Source: UBA1205 sp045534635
GTDB lineage: Bacteria > Bacteroidota > Bacteroidia > Bacteroidales > WCHB1-69
Assembly: GCA_045534635.1 (NCBI GenBank)
Contig: JAZSKB010000019.1
Location: 54,024 to 118,023 of the forward strand
Direction: 5' to 3'
Length of the DNA stretch: 64,000 nt
Numbering within the stretch: position 1 is the first letter of the stretch; each line of letters opens with the position of its first letter. The notes beneath the pieces were generated by a model. That model saw only the letters and a program-made list of their open reading frames with translations, was not told where the DNA came from and did no database searches. The translations under genes were made by a program, and so were the position numbers. Shown here piece after piece: positions 1 to 8,168 of this stretch.

Positions 1-268
1 TTATTACAGCATTTCTTACAAATGACATTACTAATAATGCAAATGCGTGCATACCCAAAAATCCTGTAAAACAATCTATAACAAATCCCATTGTAAATCC
101 AAGCAATACAAGAATCCATTTTGGTGTATTGAATGGTAAAGAAAGAATAAACAACAAATATATCACTGGAGCAACAAATCCCATAAAGGTCACATTATCA
201 AATAATAATATTTGAACTAAAACATAAAAGACAAAAGACAAACAATGCTTTATGTATATATTATTCAT
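1..268 (-). CDS. mreD: Rod shape-determining protein MreD (partial, 5' part)
   Basis: Integral membrane partner of MreC in the elongasome, which places lateral cell-wall synthesis. The first 89 codons are present and the gene runs off the left edge (usual family length about 160-170 residues). The start ATG at 268-266 overlaps the mreC stop by 8 bases (ATGAATAA), the usual tight mreC-mreD coupling. The visible part is almost all hydrophobic, with at least three membrane segments: a first helix at about residues 8-25, a second at about 30-48 and a third near 52-70 followed by an acidic Asp-Cys-Phe stretch. The identification rests on this profile and on the position right after mreC. It is too short for the six-frame list but is open throughout. 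Confidence 0.85.
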   Translation of the reverse strand, partial: MNNIYIKHCLSFVFYVLVQILLFDNVTFMGFVAPVIYLLFILSLPFNTPKWILVLLGFTMGFVIDCFTGFLGMHAFALLVMSFVRNAVI

Positions 269-1082
269 TATCAGCCCCTTTCTGTAATATTTTCAATTCT
301 TCGGAATAATTATTTTTCACAACATAAACATAATTCAACTTGTTGAAATCGTTCAACAATCGCACTTGTACAATATGATAACCACTTATTGCTTGTTCAG
401 ATGAATTTTCTTCAATAATTCCTATAGGATAATTGGCAGGAAATATCATAGAATATTGAGTAACAAGAGTATCCCCTTTTTTTATATCTTCTACACTTGT
501 TAAATCGCTCAATTGTGCATATTTATAATTTTTTCCGTTCCATTCCAAAACTCCCGTTTCTCCGGTACGTTTTATCTTTGCCGCTATAGTAAATTCTGTG
601 TTAAGAACTGATTTTACAATAGCAAAATTTGGAGAAACATCTGTTATAATCCCTACTATACCTTGTGGAGATATCACTCCCATATCGGTTGACAATCCAA
701 CACGCTCTCCCTTATTGATTATCAATACATTATCTTCTTTATTTACACTATTGTTCAATACATTTGCCGAACAATAAGAAAATAATAACGAATCTTCTTT
801 TAATTGATAAGCATTTTTTTGCTTCAAATCAACATTGAATACCATTTTTAGCAACTCGCTATTTTCATTGATTAAAATTTGATTATCTTCTTGTAAACGA
901 AGATATTGCTCTATTGAAGATTTTACATTAAGCATTGGTGCCGATATTTCTTTAGTAAAAGCATTCAATGCCCATTGTTTATAAGAACTACTTTTATAAA
1001 TAAAATAGATGCAAACTCCTCCTAAAAACAGAAAGAGAAAGACATGAGCTGTCCTCATCAAAAAATATAGCAAATTCCGCAT
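261..1082 (-). CDS. mreC: Rod shape-determining protein MreC
   Basis: Periplasmic scaffold of the cell-elongation machinery. It has one N-terminal membrane helix (about residues 5-30 from the chosen start), a short coiled coil (about 45-80) and then the double beta-barrel MreC domain, with typical stretches such as NKGERVGLSTDMGVISPQG and VKSVLNTEFTIAAKI. The frame is open back to 1124, but a Bacteroidota -7 box (TACTTTTG on the minus strand, 1091-1098) lies inside that extension. The ATG at 1082 (MRNLLYF) is therefore chosen, giving 273 residues. mreB is not next to it; mreD follows with an 8-base overlap. Transcription would start only a few bases before this ATG, so the message may be leaderless or nearly so. 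Confidence 0.93.
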   Translation of the reverse strand: MRNLLYFLMRTAHVFLFLFLGGVCIYFIYKSSSYKQWALNAFTKEISAPMLNVKSSIEQYLRLQEDNQILINENSELLKMVFNVDLKQKNAYQLKEDSLLFSYCSANVLNNSVNKEDNVLIINKGERVGLSTDMGVISPQGIVGIITDVSPNFAIVKSVLNTEFTIAAKIKRTGETGVLEWNGKNYKYAQLSDLTSVEDIKKGDTLVTQYSMIFPANYPIGIIEENSSEQAISGYHIVQVRLLNDFNKLNYVYVVKNNYSEELKILQKGADNE

Positions 1083-1090
1083 AATGTTTG

Positions 1091-1098
1091 CAAAAGTA
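1091..1098 (-). promoter_or_regulatory. -7 box of the mreC promoter
   Basis: TACTTTTG on the minus strand, followed by CA, matches the Bacteroidota -7 consensus TAnnTTTG. Only 8 bases separate it from the mreC ATG at 1082. It rules out the longer reading frame that begins at 1124. Confidence 0.65.
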
Positions 1099-1353
1099 CA
1101 ATTTTTTCTATTATCTAACAACAATTTAACATAAAAATTCTTCTTCTATCAAAAAAATGAGATAACAATCTGATATTCACACAATAAAAAAAACAACACA
1201 TTTAACAAAAAATCAATTATACAATTGATAATCATTTATTTATATAGAAATCGCATAACGACATCATCATTGGTCAATATTCTTAATACTTTTACAAAAT
1301 TTTATCTTTTATAAAACTATTGTCACATTTTTTTTACAATATTTTAATTATTC

Positions 1354-1386
1354 TTGTTAATAATTGATTTTTTTTTATTATCTTTG
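1354..1386 (+). promoter_or_regulatory. Promoter of the der operon
   Basis: The -7 box TATCTTTG is at 1379-1386, followed by CA. A TTG at 1354-1356 stands 22 bases upstream as a possible -33 element. The 1125-1431 gap between mreC and der is otherwise AT-rich sequence with long T-runs and no gene. Confidence 0.6.
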
Positions 1387-1431
1387 CATAATATAAATGA
1401 TTAAGTAAAGATTAAGTAAAAATAGACCGAT

Positions 1432-2736
1432 ATGAAAAATACACTTGCACTCGTAGGCAGACCAAATACAGGGAAATCAACATTATTCAATCGGCTTACC
1501 CAAAGTAGAGCCGCTATTGTTGATGCAACTGCTGGTGTTACTCGTGACAGAAATTACGGAAAATCATATTGGAATGGTATAGAGTTTTCTGTCATTGACA
1601 CCGGAGGATATGTACTCAATTCTGACGATATTTACGAAGCAGAAATTTGCAAGCAAGTAAATTTGGCTATTGACGAAGCCGATGTTATTTTATTTCTTGT
1701 TGACGGACGTGAAGGCTTGACCAATCTTGACGAAGAAATTGCAACAATGCTTCGTCCTTGCACAAAACCTACTTTTCTCGTTGTTAACAAAATAGATTCT
1801 CCTTCTAATTATGCAGACCAATTAGAATTTTATAGTCTTGGGGTTGAAAAACTTTACCCTATTTCTGCTGTTTCCGGAAGTGGAACAGGAGATTTACTCG
1901 ATGATATAGTAAAACATTTTTCTGCTGAAAGCAACCCTATAGAAGAAAATTTACCAAAAATTACCGTTATCGGTCGTCCAAATGTTGGAAAATCTTCTAT
2001 CGTAAATGCTTTTTTAGGAATAGACAGAAATATTGTTACCCCTTTGGCAGGAACAACTCGCGATTCTATTTATTCCAGATACAAAGGGTTTGGCTTCGAT
2101 TTCTATTTAGTAGATACCGCTGGTTTGAGAAAAAAGAAAAATGTTGAAGAAGATTTGGAATTTTATTCTGTAATGCGAACTATACGAGCAATAGAACATA
2201 GTGACGTTTGTATCGCTATGATTGATGCTACAAATGGTTTTGAAGCACAAGATTTAAACATTATTAGTTTGGCACAACGTAACAAAAAAGGACTTGTACT
2301 CGTTGTCAACAAATGGGATTTGGTTGAAAAAGATGCAAACACTCACTTGGAATTTGAAAAAAATATCCGAAATAAATTAGCTCCTAACAACAATGTTCCT
2401 ATTATTTTTACTTCCGTAATAAAAAAACAACGGATTTTTAAAGTTTTAGAAACTGCTATTACCGTTTATGAAAATTGTAATAGAAAAATTCCAACTTCTC
2501 AACTCAATAATGTAATGTTGGATATCATTTCTTTCAATCCGCCTCCAATACAAAAAGACAAAGTGGTAAGAATCAAATATGTAACACAATTACCAACACC
2601 TACACCAAGTTTTGCATTTTTTTGCAACTTGCCTCAATATGTAAGAGAATCTTATCAACGATTTTTAGAAAACAAAATTCGTGAATCATGGGATTTTTCT
2701 GGTGCTCCTATAGAAATATTTTTCCGTAAAAAATAG
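1432..2736 (+). CDS. der: Ribosome biogenesis GTPase Der (EngA)
   Basis: Essential tandem-GTPase factor for assembly of the 50S ribosomal subunit. It contains two complete G domains followed by a KH-like C-terminal domain. G domain 1 shows GRPNTGKST (about residues 9-17), DTGG and NKID; G domain 2 shows GRPNVGKSS (about 180-188), DTAGLRK and NKWD. At 434 residues it has the normal length. It is the first gene of a four-gene plus-strand run; the next gene begins 2 bases after its stop, which points to co-transcription. Confidence 0.97.
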   Translation: MKNTLALVGRPNTGKSTLFNRLTQSRAAIVDATAGVTRDRNYGKSYWNGIEFSVIDTGGYVLNSDDIYEAEICKQVNLAIDEADVILFLVDGREGLTNLDEEIATMLRPCTKPTFLVVNKIDSPSNYADQLEFYSLGVEKLYPISAVSGSGTGDLLDDIVKHFSAESNPIEENLPKITVIGRPNVGKSSIVNAFLGIDRNIVTPLAGTTRDSIYSRYKGFGFDFYLVDTAGLRKKKNVEEDLEFYSVMRTIRAIEHSDVCIAMIDATNGFEAQDLNIISLAQRNKKGLVLVVNKWDLVEKDANTHLEFEKNIRNKLAPNNNVPIIFTSVIKKQRIFKVLETAITVYENCNRKIPTSQLNNVMLDIISFNPPPIQKDKVVRIKYVTQLPTPTPSFAFFCNLPQYVRESYQRFLENKIRESWDFSGAPIEIFFRKK

Positions 2737-2738
2737 CA

Positions 2739-3632
2739 ATGAAAAAAATTGTTTTTATCGTTAATCCTCATTCTGGTGTTGGCAAATATAAAAATATTGC
2801 CCCACTGATAGAGACTTATTTAGATAAAACAAAATTTTCATATACAATATGTTATACTAAATACAAAAAACATGCTATTGAATTGACCCAACATGCCATT
2901 ACCAATTGCGTTGATATTGTTGTTGCCGTTGGCGGAGATGGTACTATCAATGAAGTTGCCTCCACATTGATTCATACAGATATTGCATTAGCAATGATTC
3001 CTGTGGGAAGTGGAAATGGATTAGCACGACACTTGCATATCCCTATCAATGCAACAAAAGCCATTGAAGTACTCAATCAGGAGTATTCTCAATATATTGA
3101 TACATTGATAGTTAACAAAAAATTTTGCGTAAGTATTACCGGCATAGGATTTGATGCTTTAGTAGCAAAAAAATTTGATAAATCTATGCAAAAAAGAGGT
3201 TTTTTTGCTTATTTTCGTTTTATTATCAACTCTTATTTTTTCTACAAACAACATTCTTACGTAATAGAAACACCAGAAAAAACAATACATTGCAAAGCCC
3301 TTTTGATTGACATTGCCAATTCTTCACAATGGGGATTCAATGTAAAAATTTCACCCAAAGCATCTTTACAAGACGGGAAAGCAGATATTTGTATCGTAAA
3401 AAAACCACGTTTGGGAACACTTTTTGCTCATATTTTTATGCTTCTCATTGGTCGGTTACACAAAGATACTATTATCGCATCTATTTCCCAAACCTCGCAA
3501 TGTTCCTTATATGAACAAAATTTCAATTGGCAATATTGCCACATAGACGGAGAACCTATCGAACGACAACAAAGAATTGATATGCAAGTCGTTCCAAATA
3601 GTTTAAAAGTAATCATTCCAACAAAGTTTTAA
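2739..3632 (+). CDS. Diacylglycerol kinase-family lipid kinase
   Basis: A cytoplasmic ATP-dependent lipid kinase of the DagK/YegS/LCB5 family; the substrate is probably diacylglycerol or a related lipid, but this cannot be settled from sequence. The diagnostic nucleotide loop VAVGGDGTINEVAS lies at about residues 66-79. A second family motif, PVGSGNGLARHL, is at about 89-100, and the C-terminal beta-sandwich ends with DGEPI. The length (297 residues) is normal. It starts 2 bases after der and 11 bases before the exonuclease gene. In many Bacteroidota this family sits among housekeeping genes with no clear functional link to them. Confidence 0.88.
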   Translation: MKKIVFIVNPHSGVGKYKNIAPLIETYLDKTKFSYTICYTKYKKHAIELTQHAITNCVDIVVAVGGDGTINEVASTLIHTDIALAMIPVGSGNGLARHLHIPINATKAIEVLNQEYSQYIDTLIVNKKFCVSITGIGFDALVAKKFDKSMQKRGFFAYFRFIINSYFFYKQHSYVIETPEKTIHCKALLIDIANSSQWGFNVKISPKASLQDGKADICIVKKPRLGTLFAHIFMLLIGRLHKDTIIASISQTSQCSLYEQNFNWQYCHIDGEPIERQQRIDMQVVPNSLKVIIPTKF

Positions 3633-3643
3633 AATATTTTTTT

Positions 3644-4471
3644 ATGAAACTCAAATTAACAAAACCATTAGTATTTTTCGATTTAGAAACAACAGGTCTA
3701 AACATTGGCACTGCAAAAATTATCGAAATTTGTTTGTTCAAAGTTCATCCTGATGGAAAAGAAGAAATGTTTACCACTTTGGTCAATCCTGAAATTCATA
3801 TTCCCGAAGAAACATCTGAGATACACGGTATCTACGATAAAGATGTTGTAGATAAACCTACTTTTAAAGAATTAGCACCTAAAATTGCCAATTTTCTCAA
3901 AGGTTGCGACCTTTCTGGTTACAATGTACTCAAATTCGATTTACCTTTACTTGTAGAAGAATATCTTCGTATCGATAGCGAATTAGATTTACGCAACGTA
4001 AAAGTTGTTGATGTTCAAAATATTTTTCACAAAATGGAACCTCGAAATCTTAAAGCGGCATATAAATTTTATTGTGGAAAAGATATTGAAAATGCTCATA
4101 CTGCAGAAGCAGATACTATTGCTACTTTTCGTGTTTTGGAAGCACAAATAGAAAAATACGAAAATGTACCTGCTCCCGATGATGAAGACAATAATTCTAA
4201 TACTTTCCCTATCAAAAACGATATTAACGCTTTGGCAACATTTTCTACCAACAATCGCAATGTTGATTTTGCTGGACATATCGTTTTCAATGATGAAAAT
4301 CAAGAAGTTTTTAATTTTGGTAAACATAAAGGCATTCCCGTTGAGACTATTTTTGTTAAAGAACCTGCATACTTTGATTGGATTCTCAAAGCAGATTTTC
4401 CTCTTTATACCAAACAAATCATTACTAAAATACGTATGAGAATGCTTAGCAACAAACTATCTGGAAAATAA
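3644..4471 (+). CDS. DEDDh-family 3'-5' exonuclease (DnaQ-like) with C-terminal DUF3820-like region
   Basis: The N-terminal part (about residues 8-175) is an RNase T/DnaQ-type exonuclease. Exo I is FFDLETTGLN with the metal-binding D and E, the middle Asp is in GYNVLKFDLPLL, and Exo III is HTAEAD. The C-terminal 50 residues (FNFGKHKGIPVETI ... PAYFDWILKADFP) look like DUF3820, a small domain often appended to such exonucleases in Bacteroidota. It is therefore more likely a stand-alone exonuclease for repair or RNA processing than the replicative proofreading subunit. It is third in the der run, with 11-base and 9-base gaps. Confidence 0.88.
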   Translation: MKLKLTKPLVFFDLETTGLNIGTAKIIEICLFKVHPDGKEEMFTTLVNPEIHIPEETSEIHGIYDKDVVDKPTFKELAPKIANFLKGCDLSGYNVLKFDLPLLVEEYLRIDSELDLRNVKVVDVQNIFHKMEPRNLKAAYKFYCGKDIENAHTAEADTIATFRVLEAQIEKYENVPAPDDEDNNSNTFPIKNDINALATFSTNNRNVDFAGHIVFNDENQEVFNFGKHKGIPVETIFVKEPAYFDWILKADFPLYTKQIITKIRMRMLSNKLSGK

Positions 4472-4480
4472 TCATTTATT

Positions 4481-5608
4481 ATGGATAATCAAATTTTCGA
4501 GGACAATTTCGACGAAATAGAAAACACAGACACTACCGACAAAGAAGAAGGTGGTGATGAAATGTACGAACATTTTCACGTTATTGTTGACAAAGGACAA
4601 GGTCTTTTACGTATAGATAAATATCTTGCTGGATTAATGCCAAATACTTCTCGTAGTAAAATTAAACAGGCATCAATGGCGGGAAATATAGTCGTAAATG
4701 GCAAACCAGAACGTCAAAATTATAAAGTAAAACCTTTTGATGAAATTTCTGTCGTTCTTTCTTATCCACCACGAGAAATTGAGATTTTACCTGAAAATAT
4801 TCCACTCAATATCGTTTACGAAGACAACGATGTACTCATCATCAACAAAGAACCCGGTATGGTAGTTCACCCTGCTTACGGAAATTATTCTGGTACGCTT
4901 GTCAACGCTATTTGCTATCATTTCAATGGTGACGTTCCAAACAACAGCGTTGGTCCTTATCTTGTTCACCGTATCGACAAAAATACTTCTGGTATTCTTG
5001 CTGTTGCAAAAACTGAATATGCTCAAGCAAAACTTGCTGCCCAATTTTTCAATCATACTGTAAATCGTCGTTACAACGCTTTAGTTTGGGGCGATTTCGC
5101 TGAAGATGAAGGCACTATAATTGCCAATGTAGGACGTAGTAACAAAGATAGAAAAATCATGGACGTTTTTCCTGATGGTAGTCAAGGCAAACATGCTGTA
5201 ACTCACTGGAAAGTTTTGGAACGATTTGGATACGTTACCCTTATTGAATGTCAATTGGAAACAGGAAGAACTCACCAAATTAGAGTTCACATGAAACACA
5301 TTGGACATCCTCTTTTCAATGATGCTACCTATGGTGGAGATAGAATTTTAAAAGGAACTTCTTTTTCTAAATACAAACAATTTATTCAAAATTGCTTTCA
5401 AATTTTACCTCGACACGCTTTGCACGCAAAATGTCTTGGTTTTGAACACCCTTCTCTTGGAAAACAAATGTTTTTCAACTCCGAATTACCTCAAGATATG
5501 ACCGATGTTATCAACAAATGGCGAAATTATGCCATTCATAAAACATACGAAGAACCTGAGGAAATTATTTACGATATCACCAATAGAGAAAGAAAAAATC
5601 TCGAATAA
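4481..5608 (+). CDS. rluD: RluD-type ribosomal RNA pseudouridine synthase
   Basis: Converts uridines in 23S rRNA to pseudouridine. After an acidic 27-residue leader comes an S4 RNA-binding domain (about residues 43-100, LLRIDKYLAGLMPNTSRSKI), then the RluA/RluD catalytic domain. This has the motif VHRIDKNTSG, whose Asp is the catalytic nucleophile, the motif LETGRTHQIRVHM and the GDxxYGG region. The 375-residue length includes a C-terminal tail typical of Bacteroidota members. A second in-frame ATG 27 codons in would skip the acidic leader and is an alternative start. It is the last gene of the der run; the exact target uridines are inferred from the family only. Confidence 0.92.
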   Translation: MDNQIFEDNFDEIENTDTTDKEEGGDEMYEHFHVIVDKGQGLLRIDKYLAGLMPNTSRSKIKQASMAGNIVVNGKPERQNYKVKPFDEISVVLSYPPREIEILPENIPLNIVYEDNDVLIINKEPGMVVHPAYGNYSGTLVNAICYHFNGDVPNNSVGPYLVHRIDKNTSGILAVAKTEYAQAKLAAQFFNHTVNRRYNALVWGDFAEDEGTIIANVGRSNKDRKIMDVFPDGSQGKHAVTHWKVLERFGYVTLIECQLETGRTHQIRVHMKHIGHPLFNDATYGGDRILKGTSFSKYKQFIQNCFQILPRHALHAKCLGFEHPSLGKQMFFNSELPQDMTDVINKWRNYAIHKTYEEPEEIIYDITNRERKNLE

Positions 5609-5669
5609 CAATATTTTAACTTGTAAAAAAAATATTTTAATATTCGATAATTCATATATAGAAAATTTA

Positions 5670-5677
5670 TACCTTTG
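5670..5677 (+). promoter_or_regulatory. -7 box of the kbl-tdh promoter
   Basis: TACCTTTG followed by CA, 39 bases before the kbl ATG; a close match to the Bacteroidota consensus. Confidence 0.65.
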
Positions 5678-5716
5678 CAAATTAATTAAGTATTCAATAC
5701 AAATAATATATAAATT

Positions 5717-6904
5717 ATGTACACAAAATTTCAAAATTATTTACAACAAGAATTAAATCAAATAGAGGCAGATGGTTTATATAAAAATGAACGTATCATA
5801 GAAAGCCCTCAAGGTGCAGAAATTTTGGTAAAAGGCAAAAAATGTCTTAATTTTTGTGCTAACAACTATTTAGGTTTGGCAGACAATCCTCAATTGATTG
5901 CTGCTGCAAAAAAAGGTATGGACGAAAGAGGTTTTGGAATGGCTTCTGTTCGTTTTATCTGTGGTTGTCAAGATTTACACAAACAATTAGAAAAGAAAAT
6001 TTCAGAATTCTTTGGTACAGAAGATACTATACTTTATGCGGCTTGTTTCGATGCTAATGGTGGTGTTTTTGAACCTCTTTTAGGTGCAGAAGATGCTATC
6101 ATTTCCGATTCATTGAACCATGCTTCTATTATTGATGGCGTTCGTTTATGCAAAGCTCAACGGTTCCGTTATGCAAATGCTGATATGGCTGATTTAGAAA
6201 AACAATTACAAGACGCTCAAAATTGTCGTTTCCGTCTTATTGTTACCGACGGTGTTTTCTCTATGGACGGAAATGTTTGTCCTTTAGATAAAATTTACGA
6301 ATTAGCACAAAAATACGACGCTATGGTTATGGTTGACGAAAGTCATAGTGCTGGTGTTGTTGGTGAAACTGGTCGTGGGGTTACCGAACGTTTCAATCTT
6401 AGAGGTGAAATAGAAATTCTTACTGGAACATTAGGAAAAGCATTTGGTGGCGGTATGGGTGGTTTTACCACTGGTAAAAAAGAAATCATTGATATGCTTC
6501 GTCAACGTTCTCGTCCTTATTTATTCTCAAATTCTATGGCTCCCGGATTAGTTGCTGCTGGTATCCGTATGTTTGAATTAATGACTGAAACCAACGAACT
6601 TCAAGATAAATTACACGCAAATACTAATTATTTTATTACAGAAATGCTTGCTAAAGGTTTCGATTGCAAACCTTCTGAATCTGCTATTTGTGCTGTTATG
6701 CTTTACGATGCTCCTCTTTCTCAAAAATTTGCTGCTCGTATGCAAGATGAAGGTATTTTTGTTACCGGATTCTATTATCCTGTTGTTCCAAAAGGGCAAG
6801 CTCGTATCCGTGTTCAAATTTCTGCTGCTCACGAAAAAGAACACCTTGACAAATGTATTAATGCTTTTGTTAAAATTGGAAAAGAATTAGGTGTTATAAA
6901 ATAA
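5717..6904 (+). CDS. kbl: Glycine C-acetyltransferase (2-amino-3-ketobutyrate CoA ligase)
   Basis: A PLP enzyme of the alpha-oxoamine synthase family that cleaves 2-amino-3-ketobutyrate with CoA to glycine and acetyl-CoA. It is full length (395 residues). Visible family features are the substrate motif FCANNYLGLADNP (about 46-58), the cofactor-binding region DESHSAGVVGETGRG (about 209-223) and the PLP lysine in TGTLGKAFGGGMGG (lysine near residue 243). The next gene, 27 bases downstream, is threonine 3-dehydrogenase, which makes its substrate. That pairing separates it from the related BioF, HemA and serine palmitoyltransferase enzymes. Confidence 0.95.
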   Translation: MYTKFQNYLQQELNQIEADGLYKNERIIESPQGAEILVKGKKCLNFCANNYLGLADNPQLIAAAKKGMDERGFGMASVRFICGCQDLHKQLEKKISEFFGTEDTILYAACFDANGGVFEPLLGAEDAIISDSLNHASIIDGVRLCKAQRFRYANADMADLEKQLQDAQNCRFRLIVTDGVFSMDGNVCPLDKIYELAQKYDAMVMVDESHSAGVVGETGRGVTERFNLRGEIEILTGTLGKAFGGGMGGFTTGKKEIIDMLRQRSRPYLFSNSMAPGLVAAGIRMFELMTETNELQDKLHANTNYFITEMLAKGFDCKPSESAICAVMLYDAPLSQKFAARMQDEGIFVTGFYYPVVPKGQARIRVQISAAHEKEHLDKCINAFVKIGKELGVIK

Positions 6905-6931
6905 AATTTTATCTTAAAAGATTTTTTAATA

Positions 6932-7891
6932 ATGAAAAACATATTAATTATTGGTTCTGGCGGACAAATTGGTTCGGAATTAGTAAGAAAATTACGTTCC
7001 ATTTATGGTAACAACAATGTTGTTGCCAGTGATTTAAGACAATTAAGCGGGGATATTGTTGAAAATGGTCCTTTCGTAAGAATTGACTCTACCAACATGA
7101 TGCAAATTATTGAAGTTGTCAAAAAATATAACATTGACACTATCTACAATTTAGCAGCGATTCTTTCGGCTACTGCTGAACAAAATCCTATGCTTGGTTG
7201 GAATGTTGGTATTGGTAGTTTGGTCAATTGTTTAGAAGTGGCTCGGGTTTTCAATTGTGCGGTTTTTACTCCATCTTCTATTGGGGCTTTTGGTCCTAAT
7301 ACTCCTGCGGACAATACTCCTCAAGATACTATACAACGCCCTGCTACCATTTATGGCGTTACAAAAGTTACTGGTGAATTGTTGAGTGATTATTATTTCA
7401 CTCGTTTTGGTGTGGACACTCGTTCGGTTCGATTTCCCGGATTAATTTCTAACCTAACATTACCCGGCGGTGGTACTACTGATTATGCTGTTGAAATTTA
7501 TTACGCTGCCGTTAAAGGTGAAAAATATGTTTGCCCTCTAAAAAAAGGTACATTTATGGATATGATGTATATGCCTGATGCTCTTGATGCTATGGTGGAC
7601 ATTATGGAGGCTGACCCTTCTAAATTAATACATCGTAATTCTTTCAACGTTACCGCTATGAGTTTCGACCCTGAAATTATCTTCAATGCTATTAAAAAAT
7701 ATATTCCAACTTTTGAAATGGTTTACCAACCTGAACCTATCAAACAAGCTATCGCTGATAGTTGGCCTAACAGTATGGACGATTCTTGTGCTCGAAATGA
7801 ATGGGGATGGAACCCAAAATTTGATATTGATAAAATGACAGTCGATATGCTTGATACTCTACGTATTAAGAAAGAAAAAGGACTGTTATAA
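6932..7891 (+). CDS. tdh: L-threonine 3-dehydrogenase, SDR type
   Basis: NAD-dependent oxidation of L-threonine to 2-amino-3-ketobutyrate. It belongs to the extended short-chain dehydrogenase family, like the Flavobacterium enzyme, not to the zinc-dependent MDR Tdh of E. coli. The Rossmann motif GSGGQIGSEL is at residues 8-17, the catalytic YxxxK is in IYGVTKVTGE (about 141-150), and there is a Ser-Ser-Ile-Gly stretch typical of extended SDRs. Length is 319 residues. Together with kbl it completes threonine catabolism to glycine and acetyl-CoA; a strong hairpin terminator follows 19 bases after the stop. Confidence 0.93.
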   Translation: MKNILIIGSGGQIGSELVRKLRSIYGNNNVVASDLRQLSGDIVENGPFVRIDSTNMMQIIEVVKKYNIDTIYNLAAILSATAEQNPMLGWNVGIGSLVNCLEVARVFNCAVFTPSSIGAFGPNTPADNTPQDTIQRPATIYGVTKVTGELLSDYYFTRFGVDTRSVRFPGLISNLTLPGGGTTDYAVEIYYAAVKGEKYVCPLKKGTFMDMMYMPDALDAMVDIMEADPSKLIHRNSFNVTAMSFDPEIIFNAIKKYIPTFEMVYQPEPIKQAIADSWPNSMDDSCARNEWGWNPKFDIDKMTVDMLDTLRIKKEKGLL

Positions 7892-7910
7892 TTCTCTTTA
7901 TTTTTCTATT

Positions 7911-7956
7911 AAGAGATAATTTTCAAATTTTTTTTGAAAATTATCTCTTTTTTTTG
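7911..7956 (+). terminator. Intrinsic terminator of kbl-tdh
   Basis: Perfect 17-base arms (7911-7927 and 7933-7949) with a 5-base loop, then a T-run. The stem is AT-rich. Confidence 0.8.
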
Positions 7957-8062
7957 ATACTTTGGCACGATATTTGATACTATTTTTTTTAGATACATTT
8001 TTTGTTTTCTAATTTAAATTTGTTTGTTTTTAGTTTTTCATATAAAATAGTTTGTAGTTAGT

Positions 8063-8095
8063 ATCCTTCATCTGCCAAGATGAAGGATTATTTTT
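8063..8095 (+). terminator. Hairpin between tdh and the restriction gene
   Basis: ATCCTTCATCT / AGATGAAGGAT, 11-base perfect arms with loop GCCA, followed by TATTTTTT. It may be a second terminator or the trace of an insertion boundary; no gene end needs it. Confidence 0.5.
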
Positions 8096-8101
8096 TACAA
8101 A

Positions 8102-8143
8102 AAAAATAGAGATACAATAATTTATTACTATATCTCTATTTTT
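8102..8143 (-). terminator. Terminator of the type IIG gene
   Basis: Perfect 13-base arms (8102-8114 and 8131-8143) around a 16-base AT-rich loop, 26 bases past the stop of the minus-strand restriction gene. T-runs on both sides would let it work in both directions. Confidence 0.6.
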
Positions 8144-8168
8144 TATTAACGATGAAATATGTCTATTA

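Noticed and set aside
5505..5756. 83-codon plus-strand frame across the rluD end and kbl start
   Set aside because: Covers the kbl promoter and overlaps two firm genes in another frame; no protein-like features.
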